Origin: Gelatoporia subvermispora B
Lineage: Eukaryota > Basidiomycota > Agaricomycetes > Polyporales > Gelatoporiaceae
Direction: 5' to 3'
Length of the DNA stretch: 64,000 nucleotides
NCBI GenBank assembly: GCA_000320605.2
Contig: KB445800.1
Coordinates: 782,220 to 846,219, forward strand
The notes under the pieces are model-generated. The model was not told where the DNA came from. It saw nothing but the letters and a program-made list of their open reading frames with translations, and did not search any database. A program made the translations under genes and the position numbers. Positions 23,113-34,100 of the stretch are shown piece after piece; position 1 is the first letter of the stretch, and the number at the start of each line of letters is the position of its first letter.

Positions 23113-23393
23113 ATGCGTGCTCAATTCTCTGCAATCCTGATCCTCGGATTCTTCCTCGCTGTCGGAAATTGCGCCGCTGTCCCTGGTAAGCTCTTGATCT
23201 CATGGATTTATTTGCCCAGCTGACGCCTTCTTTCCACTGAAGTGGAGATATCACCAAGAGACAATGTTGAGGTTGCACGTGTCGAGCTACTCCCGCGTTG
23301 CCCTCGTAAGTAACCTACAATTTCACTGGCTTGTAATTCACCGAATTCGATATACATCCAGCCACTGCCATATGTTCCCCTACGGAACCTTGA
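23113..23393 (+). CDS. Small secreted peptide 2 (55 residues, tandem pair)
   Basis: Exons 23113-23185, 23243-23305, 23362-23393, with the same phases as the first copy. The signal peptide starts MRAQFSAILILGFFLAVGNC. The mature part has VEISPRDN, VARVELLPRCPP and TAICSPTEP. Against copy 1 the block ELLPRCPP and both cysteines are unchanged, while the middle differs at several residues (A/P, A/V, V/E, D/V). So the tail is kept and the linker drifts or is selected to change. The length is identical. The function is unknown. Confidence 0.75.
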
Positions 23394-23948
23394 AGCCGCG
23401 GCTTGAGTCGTCAGGTAGTTTGACTCTGTCAATAAATACCTCCTTGATCCAAGGTGCTGAACAGATGGACAGATAGTCTGCTCGCCCTCATTCGAGACTC
23501 GAGCATGCACTGCGAGATGTTCCTTCAGGCTTTGCCATACCTCGAAATTATATATCATGCAAATGAAAAGTAGTGAATGTGTACAAGATCAATGGTCCTG
23601 TCATAAGTGGATACAGCGGGCTGCTAATTCTACTGAAGCAGAACATGGAGGCATAGAAGAAAGGCATTGATGATACCTGCTTTGCATCCCGACGTGCAGC
23701 AACAAAATCTCCGCGAGTAGGTGCCGCTGCGAACACGAACACTTATCATCTTTCCACTGCAGCACGACAGCGTCCCGCACCACGCAGTGACAGTCTTTCA
23801 AAGTCAGGTTGGCGAATCACACAAAGAAAGGAGGAACAAAACCAATGTATGAACTGCGTAGCAAATTACAGCTGTGTAGAAATAGCAAGTCTGAGAAAGT
23901 ACTGGTGGTAGACGCGACGTGTTACAATCCGGTACTATCTCGAACCGA

Positions 23949-24234
23949 CTAGTGACCGTGGTGTGTCGGGATGGTGATAGTTGTAGTAGAGAATGTGAGG
24001 GCAGGAACAACGATTGTGCGCGTGATAGTGTCGGTCTCGGCGACAGTGTTCGAGACTGCGTCGTACGTCCGGACGACCGTGGTGGTGGTGTAGTCTGTCT
24101 CGATGCCATTGCCGCGTGGTACTGCGAAACGTGTAAGTGACATCTTAGACATCGACAAAGGGCGACATACCGGCAGAGGCAAATCCGAGCAAGAGAACGA
24201 GGACAAAGGCAGTCTGAAGAGTGCGTGCGAACAT
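23949..24234 (-). CDS. Small secreted Thr-rich protein A (78 residues)
   Basis: Two exons, 24234-24171 and 24121-23949, joined in phase 1. The signal peptide starts MFARTLQTAFVLVLLLGFAS with cleavage expected after ASA. The mature chain begins VPRGNG and is about one-third threonine with alternating TT, TIT and TVV patterns, ending ITIPTHHGH. It has no cysteine. The Thr-rich, beta-prone composition suggests heavy O-mannosylation and a surface or extracellular location. It is divergent from a similar gene at 24925-25180 with about 690 bases between the starts. No family is recognised. Confidence 0.68.
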
Positions 24235-24841
24235 GATGGATAGATGGACGGTGACCTATTCATCAACCCGCGTTGAGAAGCTATTTATCGATACCACCTA
24301 GCTATCCGCTTGCTTCCGCATTCGAATAGAGCCTGGGCCTGGCAGATCGCACTGCAACAGAAAAGCGGAAGTCGGAATTGCAGGAAGATCGGTCAGACAA
24401 GCGGAAGCAAATAGTCGGGTGGGTCTGTCAGATTCGACAATTATCGCTCCATCCTCTCGGCGCTCGGAAAAATGGACAATAATCGGGAGACCAAATTGAT
24501 TTGGAATGAGGTTCTGCGGCCTTGCGACCTAGTACAAAGCTATCCTCTTCGACAGCTGTCGGAGTGACCATTACTTTCAAGGTTAGCTCATGGCGCGCTT
24601 CTTCGGATGAAAGCTCGTCTCTCTTACTGGAATACGCGCTGACTTGATATGAGCATATTTGCTCAGAGCAGAATTTGCCGAAGTGGCTCAGTGATCGGCC
24701 GATCAGGACACAACCAAATTTGCTCCTCCGCGGCAAGGTTCCCGGCGGACGGAAGACACTTTGGAGGGGATCCGCTTTCTTTCCGTCTTCCGCGCCATTT
24801 TCCGTCAACCAGAAATATGCGGCAGAATCGCGACGGGTGCA

Positions 24842-24847
24842 TATAAA
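24842..24847 (+). promoter_or_regulatory. TATA box of Thr-rich protein B
   Basis: TATAAA 83 bases before the ATG at 24925. Confidence 0.6.
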
Positions 24848-24924
24848 CCTTGAGGTCGCAAGGGGGAAGCACCAAACTCTCCACTTCGCTTCACCGAGGA
24901 TCCCACACACACTCTTTCTGCATA

Positions 24925-25180
24925 ATGAAGTCGTTCTCGCTGCTCGCTATTGCTTCCCTCATTGGGATCGTCAATTCCGGTGAGCTTCGTTGTCATCTCC
25001 GTGTTGTGTGCCACTTATTCCTTTCCAGCTGCGATAACATCGACGACTACTGCTACGCGCACGGACTACTCCTACACTCCTGATTACACGAGCACCAGGA
25101 CAGTTACGCAAACGGTCGTCACCCCAACATTCTCCACGCACACTTTCACAGTCGTGATTCCGACAGTCGTCCACCAGTGA
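24925..25180 (+). CDS. Small secreted Thr-rich protein B (68 residues)
   Basis: Exons 24925-24979 and 25029-25180, phase 1 junction, the same architecture as protein A on the other strand. The signal peptide MKSFSLLAIASLIGIVNS is followed by a mature chain rich in Thr, Ser, Tyr and Val (TSTTTATRTDYSYTPDY, TVTQTVVTP, TFTVVIPTV). The repeated T-x-T-V pattern and the length match protein A, so the two are probably old paralogues arranged head to head. No cysteine. Function unknown. Confidence 0.7.
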
Positions 25181-25743
25181 TTATGAAATCGGATAGATAT
25201 GCACCCTTGATTTGCGCGCCGCTTGTTCTGGCTCTAATTTGCATAACGTTGTACTGAGCTCTATATGTAATTAAATCGTGGTTCAAAATCAACAGGGACT
25301 TACCACTGTTATCCGAATGTGAATTGCACTTGAGCTCTCTCACGGGATCAAGATTGGTACAACAATTATGCAGAGGAGGTTGAGAGTGGGCATGCCGAGC
25401 GGCTCTGGGTGGGAAACCTCGGAGCGCTCGTGCACGCGCACACGCCCGGTGGCAAATACAACATTCTCTCTATCGCGTCAGTACCCACAGGGCGTCCCCC
25501 AACAACGCTGCACCACACTGCGGGACGGGTCGGGTCGTTTCGAGGAGCACAGCCTCAGCCACATCAGCACGCCATCCACGAGTTTGACCATCTTGCACCC
25601 AGATACGGCGGGATCATGACGGCGTCCAAGGGAGCGTTCCGAAAGATGCAAACAGCGTGGCATAGCGCTGTCGCCTGCGCCCGCATTTGTATTATATCGC
25701 TGCCCTCGCCGCGCGCTCTACCAACTGTCGACCCCGATGTACG
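25181..25743. other. Intergenic; nothing recognised
   Basis: Presumed terminator of Thr-rich protein B and promoter of the 7-TM gene. The plus frames at 25368-25747 are unsupported. Confidence 0.4.
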
Positions 25744-26923
25744 ATGAAGCTGTCGGATGATTTTGCCGCGCTAGTTGGGTTTGGCTGCGAGGCGGGCTTA
25801 TGGGGTGCGTGGCATGTATCATACCACGGATCACCGTGGTAGTCTGAAATTGACATGCTGACTTGTCAAATATGCTGCATGACTTGTACATGTGGTCATG
25901 ACAGGCATGTACTGCGTCGTCTTTTTGGGCTCTCTTACAACTCTGCGCCTCAGGCGGAAGCTACCACGGGTCCCATGGCCAATCATCCTCGCAAATTGTG
26001 TCCTGTTCTTACTCGCGACCGCACATTATGCGTTGGACTTCAGCCATTTCTACAGCACTCTCGTATGTTACTCGCTTCCTGCGCTGGCTAACTATCTGAG
26101 CTAAATATTCACGTTCCCAGAGCACAACAGGCGTGCGACACTTTGCGAAGGGTACCCGACTCCTGGTCAGCACAGATCTACTCACAGGACTCACTGACTT
26201 CGTGGGCACGTCGATCCTGGTCTATCGCTGCTGGCTCGCGTGGGGTCGACGCTATTCCATCTGCATCTTCTCCTTAACCCTGACAGCTGCAGGATTTGAT
26301 AAGTTCTGCCTCATTACTCTCGTCCTGTTCCAACACATTCGATCAGTGTGCGTTTTCACGACGGCCATTCGCGCGCTTACACTACCTCCCGCAGCCCCCC
26401 ACATGTCTGCTCTGGGCACCACTGGTGCCGTCCTTTTTCTGTGTTCCAACGCCACTTCCACTGGGCTCATTACTGCCGGCATGCTACGGGATCTCCGCTC
26501 ATTCAGAACGCCTGCCCGCAGACATAGATGTGGTCATGAGAGCATGTGCATTGCGCGACGTGCCGGTAGCATCTTCATCGAGTCCGGTGTATTGTGCCTC
26601 GTAGCACATATTCTGTTCATCTCATTCTACGCAACAACACGCCCTGCGTGGGAGGTGGTGTCAGGCGCCACTGTGCAGCTTTACGTGCGTATTTGGGATT
26701 CTGACGCCTACCGTTGATCTGCGAGATTGATCTGCGAATTTGAATATAGGCTATTGCGCCGACACTTATCATCATCCGCACCGGGCTTGGCAAGGCACGC
26801 GATCAAAATACGAGTACCTCGGAGGTACAGGCCTATGATGAGGATTCTCATTGGCTCTCCTCAATTTTTTTCACGTCCATCCCGGGCGCCCAGTCAAATA
26901 TTGAGCCTCTCGAGTCGGGATAG
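25744..26923 (+). CDS. Orphan basidiomycete seven-helix membrane protein
   Basis: Four exons (25744-25804, 25905-26062, 26121-26684, 26750-26923) give 318 residues. The start is supported because the first exon, beginning MKLSDDFAALVGFGCEAG, splices in phase to MYCVVFLGSL, the usual first helix of this family. Further hydrophobic segments include ILANCVLFLLATAHY, LVYRCWLAWGR, a helix with VLFLCSNATSTGLIT, and ESGVLCLVAHILFISF. The last exon reads AIAPTLIIIRTGLGKAR, a very common ending in the large uncharacterised Agaricomycete 7-TM family, then a short polar tail. These proteins are membrane receptors or channels of unknown role. Around 26290-26400 the sequence is less typical and may hide a small mis-modelled intron. 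Confidence 0.82.
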
Positions 26924-27430
26924 CCTGGACAGGACGATTAGTCACCTCATAATGCCACAAGGTACCATCGCTCGAGACAGGAGCCCACTTCTGGGATATC
27001 CCCGTTACATCTGGATGTGCTTGGTGGATCGTGAAGGTGGTCGGGTCTCCCGTCATTCTACATACAAATCAAGAAGTGGTTGTTTGTCCCTAGTATATTT
27101 AGAAACCAATGCTTCTAACGCTCGCCATGACACAACGTCACGATTTGCCCCCTCTCTCCAGCTACGACTAGAAAGCACTCGTCTCTCTTCGAAGTGGGAA
27201 TGTTGCTCTATTTAACAATAACTCTATTTTGTCTCAGTTCTTGGCTTGTATCATTCGTCTAGACAGACGCACATCACGGACAATCTTACGCACTCGTCAA
27301 AACGCGCGGTATTCTCGACTAGCAATCTTAAGTCGTTGAAACCTGTTTCACGGATCGCTGGTATTCTCAGGGAACAGAGATCATGTACATTCTCAAGCTA
27401 CAGAAATACTTGTCAAGGAGCCCATCGTAT
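26924..27430. other. Intergenic; nothing recognised
   Basis: Convergent 3' region between the 7-TM gene and the minus-strand membrane protein. No supported feature. Confidence 0.4.
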
Positions 27431-28170
27431 CTACTTGTTCCCGTCCTTGTAGTCGGGGTGCTGGTGAAGCGACGTGAGTGAGCTACAGCGCTGTTTCTAG
27501 AGACTTGTGAGCGAACTTACTTTGGTGTATACACCGTAATCGTTGCGTCTATTCTCGGGGCGCGAAGCAGGTTCGCTTTCGTGCGCGCGGGAGTTCTGCG
27601 TTTCCTCGGTGCCGACTCCCTAGACATACCAATGTGCCCAGGGTTCGTGAAACACGGACTTCGACCTCGCGAAAAACCGTCGAAGACACGTACCTGGACC
27701 TTGGTCATTACACCTTTCGTAGCCGCCTGACCCGGGGTTTCCTCGTACAAGTCTCCGCCGCCGCCGTTGCGGTTGCTGGTGGGGACAGCCTTGGGGTGCC
27801 CCTTGTACTCAGGGGTGCCTTGGTGCTGAAGGCTTCCCCCGGTGGCGGTGTTGTTGAAGTTCGGATCCTGCTGTGCGTGTCGGAATTGCCCTTGTTGTTC
27901 TGTCAGTGCTGCATCATCGGGGACGAGGGGTAACAGGATATCGACGTACAGGTGGGCATGTCCTTGGCAGAGTCGCGCAGGCCCTGCGTGCGGAACTGCA
28001 GGAAGTAGAAACCGACGAGACCGCTCATCACAGTAGCCATCCCGACGAACATCAGCTAAACATTAATCGAACGCCTTGGATTAGTTGTCAATTCGTCTAC
28101 GAGGGAACAGTACTTCGCATACTCGTCCATTTCCACCAGAGCTGGGAGCCACAGGCTTCATGTTTGACAT
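27431..28170 (-). CDS. Single-pass membrane protein, paralogue 1 of an undescribed pair (159 residues)
   Basis: Five exons: 28170-28123, 28055-27950, 27890-27694, 27619-27521, 27460-27431. The N-terminus is short and polar (MSNMKPVAPSSGGNGR). Exon 2 is one TM helix (MFVGMATVMSGLVGFYFLQF) followed by RTQGLR. Then come WQFRHAQQDPNF, a Gly/Asn-rich linker, a polar exon ending NDYGVYTK, and the last exon HPDYKDGNK. The gene at 30088-30825 repeats every exon junction and phase, both ends and the helix, which confirms this model although each exon alone is small. It probably sits in an organelle or ER membrane. No domain family is recognised. Confidence 0.78.
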
Positions 28171-30087
28171 TTCGTGCCTTGGGTATGTTCTACCATTTAC
28201 ACTCATGCTGATTGCTGGGGGACTGAAGAATACGATTGCGGTATCAGAGGTGGTTCAAGTGAGGAAAGAAACGATACAGCGAAGGCGGCTTCAACTTCAA
28301 CCAAGTCGATCGCCGATTCTATCTCGGAGGGGTTGTCGACGTCAGACCGCCTCCTCCGCCTTGCATGCGAAGGCACCCTATGTTATGACATTTTCTCGAT
28401 TTAGACATACGCGGCGGCTTCTCGCTCAATCCTTCGTCAGAGCCGCAGCGGACAGCACCCGTCGCCGTTCGGCATGACCGCCGTCGTCGATCGCGAGACC
28501 CCTCAATCGCACACGTGACGTCACGCGTCGCCTACGACATGCGTCCCGTCCTTCGCAGTTCCTCCCAAGTTCCTCCTTGTCCAACACCCACAGATGTAAA
28601 AATACGTACACAGTACCTCTGAACAGTGAATAGGTGCTATTTCAGATCGACACACTACGGCGACCTATGAGCAATTCTGAGTTAATGCGCAAGCCACAGC
28701 GCAGAGCTGTCCACGCATCATCGCAGAGGAGCTCATTAATCCAGTAGATTAATCGGGTGGTTCTATTTCGACAAAGATTAATGTGAGGATTGGGATGAAA
28801 TTGATATGAGGAAGTTGTGACTCACAAAATCGTCTGGCTCCATTGTAGTGTGTGCCTTGGCAACATGCCAACTTTCGACACATCCACGCCCGGAGAATCT
28901 ATACGCCTCGAACACAGACTCGCTTGGCGCATCTTATCCGGGTGCACTTGTCCGTGACTGGCTGTGGCACTCGTTCTTTACCCGCAAAACGGGTATCGTG
29001 GCGGCCGCAAGAAGCGAAACGATAAGAGCGTCGGTGGGGGATAACGTGATTCGAACGCCATTTGATGGCAAAGGCGGGTGACGAGAATGCAACAGCAAGA
29101 GAGGTCTTGGTAAAAAGTGATCGAGACCTCCTGAGTCCTCAACGAGCAGTCGTATTTATATGCCCGAGTGAGCCACAGGACAGCAAATCTTCAAGTATCA
29201 ACGTTTCAACCTTGATTGCCACAGCGTCAAAGCAGAACACCGCGAAAAGGCTGACGCACCGGCGTAAAAGAGAGCCTGAACATATCTGACGGTGTGGGCC
29301 GTCGGTCACTGGCCAAAGAGGCGGAACAGTCCATGAGGCGAATATAGTCCCAGACTTAGCCTTGGATTAGCTACTAAACTTAGACATCACAGGCTCGCAA
29401 GGCGCACTTTGTCGGGACCAGACATATGGCAGTCCAGCAAAGACAACATGTGAACGCGGCGTGGCGGACGAAACTCAAAGCACGACCCAAGTTGCGCATG
29501 CATGTTCATGGGACTCGCATGCGTTGAGCTTCAAGCTGTAAATTCCGTAGGCTAAAGGAGGAGTAGATCTGCGAAGGCGATCGCATGCTACAGACGGTCT
29601 CCCATTGGATTTCCGACCAGCTGCAGCGTTCAAGAACTGGTCGAATCGCTACCGGGTCAGATGTATTCGAAATGTGACTGTGAAGCTAATCTCTCACAAA
29701 GCTCTATTTCTCATGCCAATTTATTTAGCGATTCTTTGGAGGTTGCAAGGGTGGGTCTCAATCTGGCAACTCGCTGCCGTTCTCCGTTTCCAATGTTTCG
29801 AAAAGCCATTAACCTTGCAGCGTTCCATGTCTCTTCTGGCTGACAGCTTGAGGTATTGCGGCTGGTTGTTGTGCTCCCGCCGATCTCATTTTTGTATACA
29901 GGACCGATCGGACCGATCGACCCGGGCGGCGAGCAGTCAACTACATGACGAAACATCCGCTCGTCGCAGACGACACGGCTGACTTCTCGACAGTAGGGCT
30001 ATAAAGTTGGGGACGTCAATATGTCAGCCCTCGTACTCTTCATATCTTGCACACACCATTGCACAACCATAGAACACACTCGATACG
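28171..30087. other. Divergent intergenic region, 1.9 kb
   Basis: Lies between two divergently transcribed paralogues. I see no gene. An ATAAAG element near 30000 could be the TATA box of the plus-strand paralogue. The region is long for a shared promoter and may contain unrecognised non-coding RNA. Confidence 0.35.
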
Positions 30088-30825
30088 ATGAGTCATATCC
30101 CTGGTTCACGTCCCGCTGCCGTAAATCCTGGAGGGAACGGTAGAGTAAGTGTCATACATGCAACATTCTCTAGCGCCAGGACTAACATTCGCCATGACAG
30201 CTGCTTGTGCTGGGCACGGCAACCGTGATGAGCGGGCTCGTCATGTTCTACTTTGCGCAGTTCCGTGTGCAGGGTTTGCGTGAGAGGCCCAAGCTCAATG
30301 GCGGAGAGATGACCACCTGTAAGTCGAGTACCTTCATCCCGGAAGATCTGCTAATGATTCCGCACACAACAGGGCAGTTCCGTCATGCCCAGCAGATTCC
30401 GACCTTCCTTCCAGCCAATCATGGTCCACCGTTGGCAGATACGATGGCGCGCCAGGCTGCAGCGGCTGCCATGCCCGCGGGTGAGATATCCCGTGCACCT
30501 ACACCTGCCAATAGCAGCGAACGGAAGGACAGTCGTGCGCAGGCGATCGTAGCAGCGACCATGGGCTTCGTCAAGGTTTGTAAGAGGCATACCCTCTAAC
30601 AGTTGCAATAACACGTTCCTTACTCAACGACTCTATTAGGGCAAAGAGTTACGCCCGGATGAGGATCCATCGGCACGTGGGCGCGTCGAGCAACCCGCGC
30701 CTCCTCGTAGGTTCAACGCCTACGGCATTTATGGAAAGGTCGGTCACAATATCTGGGGGCACAAAACGTTGCTCACCACCTTGCCATTTCTGTAGCACCC
30801 TGATTGGAAGGACGGCAACAAGTGA
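30088..30825 (+). CDS. Single-pass membrane protein, paralogue 2 (168 residues)
   Basis: Exons 30088-30144, 30201-30318, 30373-30575, 30640-30738, 30796-30825. The N-terminus is MSHIPGSRPAAVNPGGNGR, sharing GGNGR with paralogue 1 at the same junction. The helix is LVLGTATVMSGLVMFYFAQF, followed by RVQGLR. Then come WQFRHAQQIP, an Ala/Pro-rich linker, AYGIYGK and the last exon HPDWKDGNK. The last intron uses a GTCGGT donor; without splicing the frame would run to a TAG at 30794, but the match of the final nine codons to paralogue 1 favours splicing. The linker is the fast-evolving part, while the helix and the two ends are conserved. Function unknown. Confidence 0.78.
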
Positions 30826-31132
30826 TATCGATTGGACAGGACGCTCGTCAATCATGTGGCATGAAAGTTTCTTTCCTTACATTTTCGGAATGAACACACT
30901 TTTCTCGAATATTACCCGCTGAGTGAATGTGTGATTAGTCGTCGGTCGCTTCTCCAAGGTTATCGTTTTATTGAGGCTTTACTGAGGTTATGAGACACTT
31001 TCACCACGTCCAGCCAATGATTACATTTTGGCCAGGTGCTTGCGTACATCATACATTACCTACCATTTGCGTCGACGAAAAATAATCCAATACTATGTTC
31101 TCATACTACGCCTCGGCCGGGATTTCGTCGCT
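30826..31132. other. Convergent 3' region
   Basis: Between the single-pass membrane gene and the Het-C stop. No supported feature. Confidence 0.4.
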
Positions 31133-34100
31133 TTACCATCCTCCAGGTCTCCTCTGTTGATACGGAGGCCCATAATCCCCCGGCGGAGGATATTCAGATC
31201 CTGGGAACTGGGGCGGCGGCCCCGGAGGCGGGGCGTACGCTCCCGGGAATCCTGGTCCACCGACAGGCGGACCAGGCGGAGGCGGGTAGCTTGAATATCC
31301 TCCCTCATTATAACCGCCTGCGCCACCGCCATACGGGCCCCCCGGTGGTCCGGATTCTGCAGACGGGAATCCAGGGCCAGATCCGCCGTACGGCCCACTG
31401 GAGTACGATGGAGCATAGCCAGGATGTGCAGGCGCAGGCTGGTCTTGGAAGGCCGCGTTCGGTGCGCTAGGATAGGATGATCGAGGAGGATATGATGACT
31501 CCTCGTACACATTCGTCCGTGTTTCGCCGCCGGGCATGGTGACCGTGCTCTGTTGAGCGTAGTAGGACGCTGACTCTCCAGTGGTGGGAGGTGGGCCGTG
31601 GTGATGTGTACCGTGGTGATGGGCACCGTGGTCATGATGTGGTCTGCCTTCGTGGTGTTGGGCACCAGGATAGGGAGGTTCACTAGGTGGCGCATACGAT
31701 GGTGCCTGGATTGTAGGAGACAGAACAGCAGGCGCATCCCGCCGCGGCCCACTCGCACCAGGACTGAGCATATGCATGAAAGACTGAGCCTGTGCCATAC
31801 CAGGCATCGGTCCGCCTCCCACTCCCGGGCTGCCTCCGCCGAGCTTACCGAGGAGAGATTGAGCTTGGGCAACGCCAGGCACGCCGGTGAGGTATCCCTG
31901 GATATCGTGCTGCGCCTCGAGACCGGCTTGTTGCGCGTAAGTACCCTGCGCGGCTGAGGGGCCGCCTGAGCCGGAAGGTCGGATGTTTTGGTGCGCGCGG
32001 ACAGAGGTCTTCGTGAGACGTCCTAGGATCTCCCCCTGCCTTGGACCAAGCTCCGATACCCAGCGCTGCATGTAGGAAAGCATCTCAGCTTGGATGCGAG
32101 AGGAGCGGTCGTGGAAGTCGGGGTGAAAGCTAGCGAAGACAACTCAATACGTGATCACGAGTGCATTGGCGGTACGCACAGGCTTTGCAAGACATCCTCA
32201 GTAACTTGATGAACATTCATGGAGGCATCGTCCCATGCTTTAACGACGAGGTTGGCAGTGTGCGTCTGCAATGGACGTATATGTCAGAATCTGCGCGGAT
32301 ATTGTGCATTAGTCGGAACCCACCAGGACGATCTTTCCGAGATGCCCGGCGGTTTCATTCAGGATGAGGTTCTGTTCGTCCGTTCAGTAGTGACACGACA
32401 TAAATGCGAACCGAAACTCATAATCTCACGAAATGGTCCTTGCTCAGGAAGGAGTGGGTTGGGTCCGACTAGTGAGAACGAGGTCATATTTTGAAGGCGC
32501 AGAATACTGCAGGTTGTGTAACATACCGCCATGGGATTATCAAAGACCTGCGGTGTAAATTCAGTATTCATCACCGTAGAGTGCAATGCTGAGATATACC
32601 TCGTATTGGTCAGTCTTGTCGATGACTTCGCCGGAGGCCGCCGTGAGGCCCGTAGTGGCTTGCTTCATGATAGGTTTGAGGAATGGCTATTGGTTGGGAT
32701 GAGCCAGAAATTCCGGCAAACGAGTTTCGTGATGAGACGAACCTCGAGAGTTGTGAAGACGAAGACTAAGCATTGGTATCAGTAAATTGCACCATTATGA
32801 ATACGTGTAGGTAAATTCTGACCGGAGATGGAGTCCATTAATTTCTCGACGAGTGGGCCAAGCCCCGGTATCTTCTCTGTAGGTCGTGATTTCATTATTC
32901 TGCTCAACCTCATAGCCGTCTTCACCCACCGATGGTCTTCTCAATCTTCTTCACGACTGTGATATACGTCAGTTTCGTTTCTCGACCTGAGATGATTGCC
33001 ATACCCGAGTCTCGGAACGTTAGAACCTGCCACAGAACGGCATGAAGCTCCTGGGGACTCATGTCTTCAGGGCGCTTCGCACCCGGCTGATATGGCTCCG
33101 CACGGATACGCTCGACGTTAGCCAATTCACGCTGGGTCTCTCCGCTATCGCCTCCAGGCAACTCGAAGAGCAGGTCGCGCACCACGTCGGAGGGTGTTGC
33201 GTTGCCGGGGCCACCGGGGCCTGACTTAGCCCGAGCCTTGGCAAGTTCTGCATTCAAGTCGGTGACAGACGCCTGCGAGGGCGTCAGGATGGCGAGGAGT
33301 CGAAGTGTGCATTATACTTACTTGGCTCTATAACGTAAGAGTTGAGAATGAAATCAGAAGCTGCTTCACAAATACGTACGATATGATCCGTAGCTTCTGC
33401 AAGCCCTGTCAGAAAACATGGCTCAGGGCAATAAAATGACAAACTCACCGCCAAGCAAACTGTGAATGAAGTCACTCGACCCAAATGTACCTACCAGACA
33501 CGTGAACACGGATGAGCCAGACGCAATCTGTCGCCTCACCAGTCACCAGAGGGGCAACCCAACGGCCATTCGGCGCTTGAATGCGGACCTGATCACCAAC
33601 ATGCACGAACACATCTTGATAACCTAGAGACACCAGAGCAAGCTCACAGAAATTAGAGTGAGCGGCAAAATCCTCAAGGGTGTGCAGCTGAAATTGTAGC
33701 TACATGAGCGACGTTAATGAAAGGTTCAAGGCATGACATACGGCCTGTCCGAGTAGACGATATGCTTCGTATTCATCTTCCTTCCTACCATTCGCTCGGT
33801 GCATTCGGCCAAGATGGATGCAGCGCTCGAGAGTACGCCTGACCAGCGCCTTGGAGGTATCCCACGGTCCGTTCTCTACAAGGCGGTAATTTCGAGATCA
33901 GTTTCAGACGTGTAACCCTATCGTGCTGACTTACCATTTGCAATGTAGTTCTTCATACCAGAGCGGGGATCGATTTCGAGTTCTTGCGGCTGGAGCACAA
34001 TTTGTCAGCATCAGCATGAAGTTCGAGCGAAAGCAAACATACGTTGACTGGTCCGCGAAGTCTTTCATCATACTGTCGTGCATTGTCGGGGTATCCTTTC

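Larger units (their letters stand above)
21387..23800. repeat. Tandem segmental duplication, two units of about 1.2 kb
   Basis: The segment of about 21390-22600 is repeated, diverged, at about 22640-23800. Matching blocks occur in the same order: TGATGCTCGTGCTT (21402/22650), GCGCCATCATYTCTGCGGTA and AAGTACCATATGATA upstream, TATA boxes, the whole three-exon gene, a CACTGCGAGATG block downstream, GCTTTGCATCCC, and CACGACAGCGTCCCGC at the end. Offset grows from about 1248 to 1277 bases across the unit, reflecting small indels. Each unit therefore carries its own promoter, gene and 3' flank. Confidence 0.88.

Noticed and set aside
21836..23393. Possibility that the tandem peptides are mating pheromone precursors
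   Set aside because: They have a classical signal peptide and no C-terminal CaaX box, unlike basidiomycete lipopeptide pheromones.
31093..31872. Second long minus-strand frame over the Het-C tail
   Set aside because: A shadow of the low-complexity Gly/Pro tail; the frame ending at 31133 is continuous with conserved Het-C sequence.
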